From contig JARXAE010000024.1 of assembly GCA_029866005.1 (NCBI GenBank), forward strand, positions 1 to 64,000: 64,000 nucleotides of DNA, in the 5' to 3' direction. Source of the stretch: Fimbriimonas sp. (GTDB lineage Bacteria > Armatimonadota > Fimbriimonadia > Fimbriimonadales > Fimbriimonadaceae). The notes beneath the pieces were generated by a model. The model saw only the letters and a program-made list of their open reading frames with translations, was not told the DNA's origin and ran no database searches. The translations under genes were made by a program, and so were the position numbers. Below, in pieces: positions 25,526 to 33,971 of this stretch (within the stretch, counting starts at the first letter, position 1; every line of letters starts with the position of its first letter).

Positions 25526-26908
25526 TTAGGCGCTCGCCCCGGGGTGCAAGGTCCGCAGGAGGTCCTTCACTTCGCTGTGCAACTCTTTGTCATAGTGCAT
25601 TTGCTCGTTGATCTTCTGGTAACCGTGCATGATTGAGGTGTGATCTCGATTGCCAAACTGAGAGCCAATGTGCTTCCAGGAGTCGCCAGTGATTCTTCGA
25701 GTCAAGAAGATTGCGACGTGACGGGCGTGGACGATGGGGCCTTTGCGTGACTGCCCTTTCATGTCTTCGACAGAAATCTTGTATTGCCGAGCGACAAGCT
25801 CGAGAATCTGGGCTGATCCGGGCTTGCTGAAGACGCCTTGGTAGTACTTCTCCACCATCTCGCGGGCGAAGTCAACGGTGATTTCGGCTTGCTCGAGACT
25901 TGCTAACGTGGCAAGCTTGGTGATTGCACCTTCCAGGGTTCGCACATTGCCGGGGACAGTCTCCGCGAGGAACATTGCTGCGTCTTTGGATAAGTCGATG
26001 CTCATCGCGGCTGCCTTGCTGTTGATGATCGCGCAGCGAGTCTCTGTGTCGGGCAGCTGCACATCGGCAACGAGACCGCTTTCGAAGCGGGAACGAAGTC
26101 GCTCATCCATGAGGAAGAGGTCCTTGGGCGGGCGGTCGGAGGTCAGAACGATTTGCTTTCCAAGCGAATACAGATAGTTGAAGGTATGGAAGATCTCCTC
26201 TTGAGTCTTGTCCTTGTTGGCGATGAATTGGATGTCGTCAACAAGCCAGACATGCACGTGGCGGTGCATTCGGCGGAAATGCTCAACGCGGTTGGCCTGA
26301 AGAGCGTTGATAAAGTCTTCGGCAAACTGCTGCGCGGTCACATAAGCGATGTTGACCTTTGGATCCGTTTCCAAAAGCTGACCGGCGATAGCATGGAGCA
26401 GGTGGGTCTTTCCGAGACCACTATTTCCGTAGATGAACAGAGGGTTGAATTTGACTCCTGGCTCCTGAGCAACAGCCATTGAGCCAGCGAGAGCGAGCCG
26501 GTTAGATTGACCTCTGATAAACGTGTCGAACCGATACTTGTCGTTAGGAACGAATTTCTGGATCGGGGTTGTGAGCGCGGGTTGGGAGATCGCTACCGAG
26601 GTCTCAACCATTTCTTTCTTCTCTCGCGGAGAAGCGACGATTTGGAGTTCGACGGACTTGCCAAGTTCGTCACTGAGGCAGCTTTGGAGCAGCCCAGAGA
26701 AACGATCACGTACCCACTGCTGAATAAACTGACCAGGAGCTGCCAGCCGGACCACGTTTCCCTCGATGGAGACGGGCTCAAGCGGGCGGATGAAACGCAC
26801 CATGATTGGCTCTTTGACCTCTCCAGACATCCGCTGCAAGACTCCTTGCCAGGCTGCGCTCAGCACGATGGCGGATTCAGAATCTTCGAAGGAGAATTGT
26901 CGTTTCAT
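25526..26908 (-). CDS. dnaA: Chromosomal replication initiator DnaA
   Basis: A 460-residue initiator. Domain I is short and somewhat unusual (MKRQFSFEDSESAIVLSAAWQGVL). Domain III has Walker A GNSGLGKTHLLHA, Walker B VWLVDDIQF, and the sensor region SDRPPKDL and LRSRFESGLVADV. Domain IV carries the signature GNRDHTSIMHGYQKI, a variant of GGRDHTT. The neighbours are not the usual rpmH or dnaN; instead a CE2-like esterase converges on it. The upstream DNA is AT-rich and may be the origin. Confidence 0.98.
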   Translation of the reverse strand: MKRQFSFEDSESAIVLSAAWQGVLQRMSGEVKEPIMVRFIRPLEPVSIEGNVVRLAAPGQFIQQWVRDRFSGLLQSCLSDELGKSVELQIVASPREKKEMVETSVAISQPALTTPIQKFVPNDKYRFDTFIRGQSNRLALAGSMAVAQEPGVKFNPLFIYGNSGLGKTHLLHAIAGQLLETDPKVNIAYVTAQQFAEDFINALQANRVEHFRRMHRHVHVWLVDDIQFIANKDKTQEEIFHTFNYLYSLGKQIVLTSDRPPKDLFLMDERLRSRFESGLVADVQLPDTETRCAIINSKAAAMSIDLSKDAAMFLAETVPGNVRTLEGAITKLATLASLEQAEITVDFAREMVEKYYQGVFSKPGSAQILELVARQYKISVEDMKGQSRKGPIVHARHVAIFLTRRITGDSWKHIGSQFGNRDHTSIMHGYQKINEQMHYDKELHSEVKDLLRTLHPGASA

Positions 26909-27181
26909 TGCCGGAGAGATGAAGTGCTTGCTGGGGTGCCGTTCTTCGATCTAGGCGTCGGAGTATACAAGGGTTTACAAACTAAGCCACAAAAGAAAAT
27001 CAAGATTATCGATACTTTTCGTCACTCTCAATCGTCTAGGGCTATCCAGCGAATTTTTCCTCTCCTAATCGGCATTTTAAAGCGTATTTTCGTCTCTTTT
27101 CGACTGTTTTCGCATTTTGATTGCACAGACTTCTACTGTTAAATTTTCCAGGTCGAACCTGGATGTGTAGACTGTTCATTC
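26909..27181. other. AT-rich dnaA upstream region; possible oriC
   Basis: The 273 bases before dnaA are AT-rich and contain three TTTTCG hexamers spaced exactly 10 bases apart (27087, 27097, 27107) plus a fourth at 27016. The best DnaA-box-like match is TTATCGATA at 27006-27014, 7 of 9 to TTATCCACA; no perfect box was found. It must also hold the divergent promoters of dnaA and the thiamine gene. Origin status is a guess from position and composition. Confidence 0.3.
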
Positions 27182-27823
27182 GTGCAAAGTTCTCGAGTTT
27201 TGATTGTGCTAGGAGGGAGTAGTTTGGACACCGAGCGGATGACCTTGTGGGCGGAATCTGCAACCCATCTCTTTGCGGTCGATGCAGGATTTCACCACCT
27301 CGAATCTATTCGAATGTTGCCGCACGTGATCGCCGGAGACTTCGATTCCGCGGACCTGGACCGGGTGCCGCCGAGTGTGAAACGGGTGTACCTGCCGGAT
27401 CAGAACTTCACTGACTTTGAGAAGGTTCTTCAGTGGTGTTTTGACCAAGGTTACGCCTCGGTTCACGTTGCTTGCGCTGAGGGAGATTTGCCGGATCATC
27501 AGTTGCAGAACTTCTTTTCGGCTGCGTCATCGCTTGTCGATGTTTGGTTCGTTTTCAGGCGGGGTATGGGCAGACTCGTTCGGGCCGAGAGTGGTGAAAT
27601 CAAAGTATCCACGAACGTCGATGCACGGGTGTCGGTGATTCCGTTGACGGCGTGTGACTGGGTTACTCTACGGGGCGTACGTTGGCCTCTCACTCGGGAA
27701 AGCCTCGTACCGTTGGGGGCATCCAGCGTATCGAATAGATCTGTCGATACCGAGATCGCGGTTGGGTTGGAACGAGGAGTAGCACTACTTTTCTGGGAAA
27801 CAAATGAGCTCATTTGGGAATAA
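27182..27823 (+). CDS. Thiamine pyrophosphokinase-like protein
   Basis: A 213-residue protein that resembles thiamine diphosphokinase, which makes thiamine pyrophosphate from thiamine and ATP. Family motifs are LFAVDAGFHHL, VIAGDFDSADL, FTDFEKVLQW and DLPDHQLQNF (normally GGRxDH, here GDLPDH), and a C-terminal SNRSVDTEIAVGLERGVALLF. The altered glycine motif leaves some doubt about activity. The start is GTG 27182 without a clear ribosome site. Confidence 0.83.
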   Translation: MQSSRVLIVLGGSSLDTERMTLWAESATHLFAVDAGFHHLESIRMLPHVIAGDFDSADLDRVPPSVKRVYLPDQNFTDFEKVLQWCFDQGYASVHVACAEGDLPDHQLQNFFSAASSLVDVWFVFRRGMGRLVRAESGEIKVSTNVDARVSVIPLTACDWVTLRGVRWPLTRESLVPLGASSVSNRSVDTEIAVGLERGVALLFWETNELIWE

Positions 27824-27881
27824 TCCTCTCAAACCCTAGTAGATTTTCGGGGATTTCGCCCGATAATAGGTAGCAACTCTT

Positions 27882-28295
27882 ATGAACGAAGAAGCCACCC
27901 TCGCCGAAGAAACCGCTGACACCGTCACGGAAACTACTGGTCAGCCTGTTGAGGAGCTCTCCACGCCTGCCCTTACCGCCACCTTGGTAGTGAAGCGCAA
28001 CGGTGCCGAAACTGACGAAGTCTTCCCGGTGCACAGCCCATGCGTCATCGGTCGCTTTGATCCGGCAGTTGGACCAATTGACATTGACTTGGCTTCGCTT
28101 CCCGAAGGCGTCTACGTCAGTCGCAAGCACGCAAAGTTTATTGAGGAAGATGGAGTTTGGAAGGTCGTGGACTTGGGATCCTCAAACGGTACGTTTGTTC
28201 TCGGGGATGACTTCGAGAAGGTTGACGAGAAAGAACTGACCGACGGAACCGAGATTGCTCTTGGCAATGCTCGATTCGTCTTCCACTTGAGCTGA
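27882..28295 (+). CDS. FHA-domain protein
   Basis: A 137-residue cytoplasmic protein: an acidic Thr/Glu-rich N-terminal 30 residues (EEATLAEETADTVTETTGQ), then one forkhead-associated domain. The phosphothreonine pocket residues are present: CVIGRFD, VSRKHAKF and LGSSNGTFV. Such proteins bind phosphothreonine on kinase targets, and the Thr-rich tail may itself be the phosphorylation site (as in GarA/Odhl-type regulators). No Ser/Thr kinase lies nearby. It is convergent with purM, leaving a one-base gap between stops. Confidence 0.92.
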   Translation: MNEEATLAEETADTVTETTGQPVEELSTPALTATLVVKRNGAETDEVFPVHSPCVIGRFDPAVGPIDIDLASLPEGVYVSRKHAKFIEEDGVWKVVDLGSSNGTFVLGDDFEKVDEKELTDGTEIALGNARFVFHLS

Positions 28296-28296
28296 T

Positions 28297-29331
28297 TTAA
28301 GCTAACTGAACGTCAGTTGAACCGGCGAGAACTTCCCCAATTACGGCGGCGTTCTCGCCGTTTTCGCGCATGTGGGTCAGGATTTGGTCAACGTAAAACC
28401 GGTCGACTACCAGAACCATACCGATTCCCATGTTGAACGTCCGGTACATCTCGGTTTCGCCGATGTTGCCCATTTGCTGGATCAGATCGAAGATTGGGAG
28501 CGGAGTCCAGGACCGCTTCTCAATCATTACCCGCGTATTGGGTCCGAGAACTCGGGGGATGTTGTCGAAGAACCCGCCACCGGTGAGATGCGCCATTGCG
28601 TGGAGCGGACTGTTTTCGACAAGCCATGGCTTCAGGGCATTGTAGTAGCAGCGATGAGGAGCGAGGAGGGCGTCGGCGATGGTTTGCTCAGTGTCGGGGA
28701 CTAGATCCCTCACGCTGAGTCCGCCAACCTCGAAAAGGGCACGTCGGGCGAGGCTGAATCCGTTCGTGTGGAGCCCGTTGCTGGCAAGACCGATGATTGC
28801 GTCTCCGGCGGAAACGGATCTTGGGAATTTTAGGGCATCGTCTACGACGCCAACAATGGTACCGACGATGTCGACTTCTTCATCGTGGTAGACACCGGGC
28901 ATTTCAGCGGTCTCGCCACCGATCAAGGCGCAGCCAATGTCGCCACAACTCGCGGCCATCCCGTTGACTACCGCTTCAAAAGTTTCGCTCGACAACTGGC
29001 TACAGCCGTAGTAGTCGAGAAAGAAAAGTGGGTGTGCACCTTGGCAAAGAATGTCGTTGACACAGTGGTTAACGATGTCTCGTCCGAGGTTTGAATAGTC
29101 GCCCGCCATCGCGGCGACCTTCGTTTTTGTACCAACACCGTCGATCGAACTGACCAAAAGCGGGTTCTCCATATCGGGGAAAAGGCCCTTAAAGAGGGCT
29201 CCAAATCCACCGATTCCGCCAACGACTCTTTCGCCTTGGGTCGCCCGAATGTTTCCGACGACTCCTCGCAGAGCGCGCTGAGCTTCGTCAATGTTGACGC
29301 CGGCGGATGCATAAGTCAGTTCCTCTGCCAT
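28297..29331 (-). CDS. purM: Phosphoribosylformylglycinamidine cyclo-ligase
   Basis: A 344-residue AIR synthetase of the purine pathway. Markers: ATP-binding segment SSIDGVGTKTKVA, DIVNHCVNDILCQGAHPLFFLDYYG, LIGGETAEMPGVYHDEEVDIVGT, GLASNGLHTNGFSLAR, and HLTGGGFFDNIPRVL. Full length and all blocks present. With purC and purE it makes three purine genes in 8 kb, but in different transcription units. Confidence 0.98.
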   Translation of the reverse strand: MAEELTYASAGVNIDEAQRALRGVVGNIRATQGERVVGGIGGFGALFKGLFPDMENPLLVSSIDGVGTKTKVAAMAGDYSNLGRDIVNHCVNDILCQGAHPLFFLDYYGCSQLSSETFEAVVNGMAASCGDIGCALIGGETAEMPGVYHDEEVDIVGTIVGVVDDALKFPRSVSAGDAIIGLASNGLHTNGFSLARRALFEVGGLSVRDLVPDTEQTIADALLAPHRCYYNALKPWLVENSPLHAMAHLTGGGFFDNIPRVLGPNTRVMIEKRSWTPLPIFDLIQQMGNIGETEMYRTFNMGIGMVLVVDRFYVDQILTHMRENGENAAVIGEVLAGSTDVQLA

Positions 29332-29385
29332 CTAGCTAAGGCTACCCGTTGGGCGGGTATCATAGTTCCTCTCCCGAATCCTTGG

Positions 29386-29460
29386 GGGTCTGTAGCTCAG
29401 CGGTAGAGCAGTGGCCTTTTAAGCCATTGGTCGAGGGTTCGAATCCCTCCGGACCCACCA
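29386..29460 (+). tRNA. tRNA-Lys (TTT)
   Basis: A 75-base cloverleaf with encoded CCA. Acceptor GGGTCTG pairs with CGGACCC (one G-U), D-arm GCTC/GAGC, anticodon stem GTGGC/GCCAT with loop CTTTTAA (anticodon TTT), T-stem GAGGG/CCCTC around TTCGAAT. Confidence 0.97.
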
Positions 29461-29546
29461 CCTGGAAATCTTAACTCCCTGCACCTTAGCGTTCATTTGG
29501 AGCTTCTCCAAATGATTCTCAAACATTTTCAGGGCTTCGCTCGCCG

Positions 29547-29552
29547 TATAAT
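29547..29552 (+). promoter_or_regulatory. -10 box of the response regulator gene
   Basis: A perfect TATAAT. No good -35 box is seen 16-18 bases upstream. Transcription would start near 29559-29560, two or three bases before the TTG start at 29562, so the mRNA may be almost leaderless. Confidence 0.45.
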
Positions 29553-29561
29553 CGCCTTGAA

Positions 29562-30227
29562 TTGCGCATTTTGGTGATTGAGGACGACGAGGTGATCGGC
29601 GAGCGTCTGCGGAAGACGCTGGCGAAGGAAGGATACGTCGTCGATCTGGCCAGTGACGGGGAGGCGGGACTTCAGCAGGCTCAACGAGAGTCTTATTCGC
29701 TCATCATCTGCGACGTTATGATGCCCAAGCGCGACGGTTGGTCTGTCGTCCAGAAGCTCAGGGCAGACCGGGCGAAGACGCCGATTTTGATGTTGACTGC
29801 GAGGGATGCAGTCGAAGATCGCGTTCGAGGGCTGGACATCGGTGCAGATGACTATTTGGTCAAGCCATTTGACTTTAACGAGCTACTTGCTCGCGTTCGA
29901 GCGTTGCTGAGACGAGACAAGCCAACGAAGTCGTCTCGGATGACTTTTGATGATCTCGAGATTGACTCTGCCGGAAAGACGGTTCGTCGAAATGGAGAAG
30001 TATTGAAACTCACGCCAAGGGAGTACTCGTTGTTGGAGGCTCTTGTCCGAAATCGTGGTCGTGTGCTTTCCAGAGAGGTCATTATTGACCGAATCTGGAA
30101 CGACGATGAATCCATGTCGAACACAGTCAACTTCCACGTTACAGCCCTGCGCAAGAAAATTGACTCTGGGCGTGAGAAGAGCCTAATTGAGACCGTGCAT
30201 GGTTTTGGTTATCGGATTGGAGATTGA
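29562..30227 (+). CDS. OmpR/PhoB-family response regulator
   Basis: A 221-residue regulator. The receiver domain begins RILVIEDDEVIGERL and has the phospho-acceptor Asp51 in IICDVMMPKRDG, the Thr in MLTARD and the Lys in YLVKPFDF. A PhoB-type winged-helix DNA-binding domain follows (LKLTPREYSLLEALVRN, SMSNTVNFHVTALRKKID, TVHGFGYRIG). The start is TTG 29562. Its TGA overlaps the ATG of the sensor kinase by one base, so the two form a classic two-component pair. Confidence 0.95.
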   Translation: MRILVIEDDEVIGERLRKTLAKEGYVVDLASDGEAGLQQAQRESYSLIICDVMMPKRDGWSVVQKLRADRAKTPILMLTARDAVEDRVRGLDIGADDYLVKPFDFNELLARVRALLRRDKPTKSSRMTFDDLEIDSAGKTVRRNGEVLKLTPREYSLLEALVRNRGRVLSREVIIDRIWNDDESMSNTVNFHVTALRKKIDSGREKSLIETVHGFGYRIGD

Positions 30228-31714
30228 TGTCTTTTCGAACCCGCCTCATTCTGATCAATTCCCTTGCGGTGTTTTTACTGCTTGGACTAGGGATGGGATT
30301 CTTGGTGATTCGGACTCAGAAGGTTTTTCTCGAATCGATTGACCGAGATTTGTCGAACCGAGCCACGAAGATGGGTCGCGGGGGCGGGCCAGGACCTCAG
30401 GGTCCTGATGGACCTCTGGGACGCAATGGACCGCCAGGTTCTATAGGGGGAGGAAATCCGATGCGGAATCCTCCGGGGGGATTCAACGATGTTGAGCGTC
30501 CGATTATCCTAGCATCGGACGGTAGTCCACGAACGCCTAATTCAAGGGTGCTCGATCCGCTTGGCGTTAAACGAGTCCGTGGCGGTCGTCCCTATTTCTC
30601 AGATGTCCAAGTTGATGGGGAACTGGTGCGAGTTCTGACGCAACAGTTTAGACGGCCGTTCAATGGTGTTGATGAGGAGCCAGAAGAGAATTTTGTCCAG
30701 ATTGGGCACTCTTTAAGAGATTTCGACCGCATGAAGGAGACTCAGGCGGGAGTAGTTCTGATCCTGCTACCTGTTGGAGTTTTGCTTTCGGCGCTCATCG
30801 GCGCATTTTTGGCCGAGCGAGCGTTGTTACCCGTTCGCAGGTTAGCCGGAGCTGCGGCAACCATTACTGGAGAGAACATGGATGTCCGTCTCGATGCATC
30901 TTCAGGTGACGAGATTGGGCAACTCTCGGCGACGTTTAACTCGATGCTCGATCGCTTGCAGGGGTCTTTTCGAGATAGAGATAGGGCGAATCAAAAGCTC
31001 GAAGCCAGCTTGGAGGCACAGAAGCAGTTTGTTGCGGATGCCTCGCATGAGCTTCGCACCCCCCTAGCAAGGCTGAGGCTGACCACGAGTGGAGCGTTAC
31101 AGCAGGATTCTGACCCAGCGGAGTTAAGAGAGGCATTGCAGATTGCTGATCGAGCAGGGGTGTCGATGACGCGTCTTGTCGATCAGCTCCTTGCACTGGC
31201 TCGGCTTGATCAGAAATCAGATCTGAGCACTGATAGCTGCTTTGTGCGGGAATTCTTGGAAGAAGCGAAGGGGATTTTGAAGCCACTCACGCCTGGACTT
31301 GAAGTTAGCATCCAATCAAACGCGAGGGTTCGGGGGTCTTCAAGTGATCTTGCCCGGGCGGTAATCAACTTAGTTGATAACGCTCGACGCCATTCCCCGC
31401 CGGAAGCCCCGATCCGGGTCAGTACTTCGCTTAATGGGGATTCCGCGATTGTGTCGGTACGAGATTCCGGAGAAGGAATCGAACAAGAGCACCTCCAGCG
31501 GCTGGGCGAGCGGTTCTATCGGGCGGATGAGCACCGGAGCCGAAAGGACGGTGGAGCAGGGCTCGGGCTGTCGATCACGAAAGCAATTGTTGAACGATCG
31601 GGTGGAACGTTGCGCATCGAGAGCGTCGTTGGCTCAGGCACAACGGTTGAACTCATCCTGCCCATTTTTTCACAACTCGACGAATCAAATAAATCCCAAA
31701 CATCTGTTTCGTAA
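30227..31714 (+). CDS. Membrane sensor histidine kinase with collagen-like periplasmic insert
   Basis: A 495-residue HisKA kinase. Two membrane segments (about residues 7-25 and 175-197, VVLILLPVGVLLSALIGAFL) bracket a periplasmic domain. That domain starts with a Gly/Pro-rich stretch around residues 48-88 (GPGPQGPDGPLGRNGPPG), which resembles collagen Gly-X-Y triplets. HAMP follows, then the phosphorylated His274 in ADASHELRTPLAR, and ATP-binding motifs NLVDNARRHSP, RDSGEGIEQEH and GGAGLGLSI. It is translated with the preceding regulator. The next gene encodes a glycine-rich secreted protein that may be its target or its signal. Confidence 0.94.
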   Translation: MSFRTRLILINSLAVFLLLGLGMGFLVIRTQKVFLESIDRDLSNRATKMGRGGGPGPQGPDGPLGRNGPPGSIGGGNPMRNPPGGFNDVERPIILASDGSPRTPNSRVLDPLGVKRVRGGRPYFSDVQVDGELVRVLTQQFRRPFNGVDEEPEENFVQIGHSLRDFDRMKETQAGVVLILLPVGVLLSALIGAFLAERALLPVRRLAGAAATITGENMDVRLDASSGDEIGQLSATFNSMLDRLQGSFRDRDRANQKLEASLEAQKQFVADASHELRTPLARLRLTTSGALQQDSDPAELREALQIADRAGVSMTRLVDQLLALARLDQKSDLSTDSCFVREFLEEAKGILKPLTPGLEVSIQSNARVRGSSSDLARAVINLVDNARRHSPPEAPIRVSTSLNGDSAIVSVRDSGEGIEQEHLQRLGERFYRADEHRSRKDGGAGLGLSITKAIVERSGGTLRIESVVGSGTTVELILPIFSQLDESNKSQTSVS

Positions 31715-31753
31715 AGTAACCAATGTAAAGGAAAACCTTTGGAGGAAACTCAA

Positions 31754-32701
31754 ATGGAACGAACTCAACGAACAATTACTCGACTCTTCGCAATCACCGC
31801 TCTGGTGGCAGCTTTCGCAACCTCGTTCGGACAAGGCGGCTTTGGCGGCCCTCCACAAGGCGGACCAGGAGGTCCCGGTGGTCCTGGTCAAGGCGGTCGG
31901 CAAGGCGGACCTGGTGGACCTGGCCAGCAGTTTAGAATGCCACGCGGCCCACAGTTACTGCGACATCCAGACGTTCAGAAAGAGCTGAAGCTTAGCGATG
32001 CTCAGATGAAAGCTATCGACCAAGCATTCCCACAAATGGGCGGTGGTCAAGGCGGTCGAGGTGGCCAAGGCGGACCTGGCGGACCTGGTGGCGCACAAGG
32101 TGGTCGCGGTGGCCAAGGCGGTCAAGTCGGCGGTCAGGGTGGTCGCGGCGGCCAAGGCGGCGGACAAGGTGGTCCTGGTGGTCCTGGCGGACAGCAAGGT
32201 GGCCCAGGTGGTCAACGAGGCGGTGGACAAGGTGGACCAAATCCTCAGAACGACGCAAAGATCAAGGAGATTTTGAGTCCAAAGCAGTACACACGCTTCA
32301 AGCAGATCGAGATCCAAGTCGTTGGACCACAGGCGTTCATGATGCCCGACGTCGCAGAGCGGCTCCAGATTAGCGAAGATCAGCACGAAGCAATCCGCGA
32401 CATCATGGAAGAGGCTCGACCGGAACCCGGCCAACCAGGGCAGCAACCGCCCGATCCATCGAAGTTCATGAAGGCGGTTATGTCCAAGGTTCTTGCGGTT
32501 CTCTCTGAAAAGCAACGATCTCAGTACAAGGCGATGGTTGGACGAGAATTCTATCTGACCACGAAGCCGCCAATGAACGGCCCAGGCGGCCCGGGAGGCC
32601 CAGGTGGCCCAGGTGGCCCGGGAGGATCTGGAGGACCTGGCGGACGTCGGGGCGGCCAAGGCGGACCTGGAGGAACTCCTCCTCCGTCCAACGCCAAATA
32701 A
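31754..32701 (+). CDS. Secreted Gly-rich protein with LTxxQ (Spy/CpxP-like) motifs
   Basis: A 315-residue exported protein: signal peptide ending AAFATSFG, then alternating GGPGG/GGQGG tracts and helical segments. The helices carry four (L/I)SxxQ motifs: LSDAQMKAID, LSPKQYTRFKQ, ISEDQHEAIRD and LSEKQRSQYKA. This is the hallmark of the Spy/CpxP periplasmic family that senses misfolded envelope protein, although here glycine-rich tracts separate the motifs. ATG 31754 has an ideal GGAGG site (31741-31745). It follows the two-component pair by 39 bases, with an AAAGG/CCTTT mini-hairpin between, and is followed by a terminator. I infer a Cpx-like circuit. Confidence 0.82.
   Translation: MERTQRTITRLFAITALVAAFATSFGQGGFGGPPQGGPGGPGGPGQGGRQGGPGGPGQQFRMPRGPQLLRHPDVQKELKLSDAQMKAIDQAFPQMGGGQGGRGGQGGPGGPGGAQGGRGGQGGQVGGQGGRGGQGGGQGGPGGPGGQQGGPGGQRGGGQGGPNPQNDAKIKEILSPKQYTRFKQIEIQVVGPQAFMMPDVAERLQISEDQHEAIRDIMEEARPEPGQPGQQPPDPSKFMKAVMSKVLAVLSEKQRSQYKAMVGREFYLTTKPPMNGPGGPGGPGGPGGPGGSGGPGGRRGGQGGPGGTPPPSNAK
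32041..32234 (+). repeat. Glycine-codon repeat tract
   Basis: Imperfect GGTGGCCAAGGCGG-type units encode runs of GGQGG, GGPGG and GGRGG in the LTxxQ protein. A second tract lies near 32578-32660. Length variation by slippage between strains is likely. Confidence 0.8.
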
Positions 32702-32734
32702 GGATTCGGTCAACTCTCTCAGACCGATATCGAG

Positions 32735-32760
32735 CGGGTCGGGTCTTCGGACTCGGCCCG
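32735..32760 (+). terminator. Terminator with TTCG tetraloop
   Basis: CGGGTCGGGTC (32735-32745) pairs with GACTCGGCCCG (32750-32760), two pairs being G-U type, around a stable TTCG loop; TCTTGATTTG follows. It closes the two-component/LTxxQ unit. Confidence 0.75.
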
Positions 32761-32793
32761 TCTTGATTTGAATATCGAATAAACTGTTTGCTT

Positions 32794-33561
32794 ATGAGTC
32801 CCCGGCTAAAATTTGCCCTTGACGCCGCCCGGAAAGCTGGAGATTCGACTTTAGTTCATTTTCGTAACCGGGTTGGATGGGAGTTGAAAGGGGACTCTTC
32901 GCCGGTCACGGTTGCAGACAAGGAAGCCGAACAAATTTTGCGAGATGCGCTTGCGCTTGCCTATCCGGGTGAGACGATTTTGGGAGAGGAGCAGGGACTG
33001 ACGGGCTCAGGCTCGACTCGATGGATCATCGATCCGATCGATGGAACGAAGTCGTTTGTATCAGGAGTACCGCTTTACGCAACTCTGTTGGCCTATGAAG
33101 TCGATGGGGTGCCCGAGTTGGGAGTTTGCTATTTTCCCGCGCTCGGGGAGATGGTTTACGCTTCTCGAGGCGAGGGGGCATTCTTCAACGGTTTACCCTG
33201 CCAAGTGTCATCACGCGAGACAGTGGCAGGTTCGATCTTGGCATGCGGAGGTCCACTTTCGATGCAGAAGTACGGTCGCTGGGATGGATTTGCCAGACTA
33301 TCAGAGTCGGCTCTAACCTCGCGCACGTGGAGCGATGCCTATGGCCACGCGTTGGTTGCAACCGGGCGGGTCGATGCGATGATCGACCCCGTGGTGAGCC
33401 GGTGGGACTTGTCCGCTATTCGCGTTATTGTCGAGGAGGCCGGTGGGAAGTTTACGGACTTTTCCGGTGGAGACCCGTTCGATCGCGGAGATTTTGGATT
33501 AGAAGCGATCAGTTCCAACGGACTTGTCCACGATGAGATTTTGGGGGCTTACCGCTCTTGA
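32794..33561 (+). CDS. Inositol monophosphatase-family phosphatase (HisN-like)
   Basis: A 255-residue Mg-dependent phosphatase. The metal and phosphate motifs are LGEEQG, WIIDPIDGTKSFVSG and SRWDLSA. The spacing and the GTKSF variant are most like bacterial histidinol-phosphatases of the IMPase type, which would supply the step after HisC; inositol monophosphatase is the alternative. ATG 32794 is used although an in-frame TTG lies six bases earlier. It starts a tightly packed run of six genes and overlaps ruvX by four bases. Confidence 0.87.
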   Translation: MSPRLKFALDAARKAGDSTLVHFRNRVGWELKGDSSPVTVADKEAEQILRDALALAYPGETILGEEQGLTGSGSTRWIIDPIDGTKSFVSGVPLYATLLAYEVDGVPELGVCYFPALGEMVYASRGEGAFFNGLPCQVSSRETVAGSILACGGPLSMQKYGRWDGFARLSESALTSRTWSDAYGHALVATGRVDAMIDPVVSRWDLSAIRVIVEEAGGKFTDFSGGDPFDRGDFGLEAISSNGLVHDEILGAYRS

Positions 33562-33971
33562 GAGCACTCGGTGTTGACTTTGGAGGAAAGCGCATCGGTA
33601 TTGCAGTGGCCGAGGTCGAGGCTCGAGTGGCTTCGCCACGGGCGGCAATTGCGGCTAGTGGGGCATTGCGGCGTGACGCGGCGGCGATCAGTGAGATTTT
33701 CAACAAAGAACAAGCAACGATTATCGTTGTTGGCGAGCCGCTCGGGGCCGAAGGCGAGCCTACCAAAATGTCTAAGATTTGTCGCAAATTAGGGGAAGAG
33801 ATTTCCCTCTTGGGACATGAAGTTCGATTCGTGGATGAGTCTATGACGAGCGTTGCCGCGACGGCGGACATGCGGGCGATGGATTGGACAGCGGCTCAAC
33901 GCCGACGACACATTGATAGTGAAGCGGCCTGCCGCATCTTGGAGAGGTTTTTTGATGCTTCGGAAAGCTAA
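33558..33971 (+). CDS. ruvX: Holliday junction resolvase-like RuvX/YqgF
   Basis: A 137-residue RNase H-fold protein implicated in 16S rRNA 5'-end processing and once proposed as a resolvase. It starts RALGVDFGGKRIGIAVAE, with VVGEPLGAEGEPT in place of the usual VGLP block, then FVDESMTSVAA and a final IDSEAACRILERFF. The start is TTG 33558, overlapping the stop of the phosphatase gene (TTGA). Its 3' end overlaps mltG by 17 bases; ruvX and mltG are neighbours in many bacteria. Confidence 0.9.
   Translation: MRALGVDFGGKRIGIAVAEVEARVASPRAAIAASGALRRDAAAISEIFNKEQATIIVVGEPLGAEGEPTKMSKICRKLGEEISLLGHEVRFVDESMTSVAATADMRAMDWTAAQRRRHIDSEAACRILERFFDASES

Noticed and set aside
31955-32713. 252-codon minus-strand frame opposite the Gly-rich protein
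   Set aside because: Its Ala/Thr/Leu-rich content is only the complement of the glycine-codon repeats.
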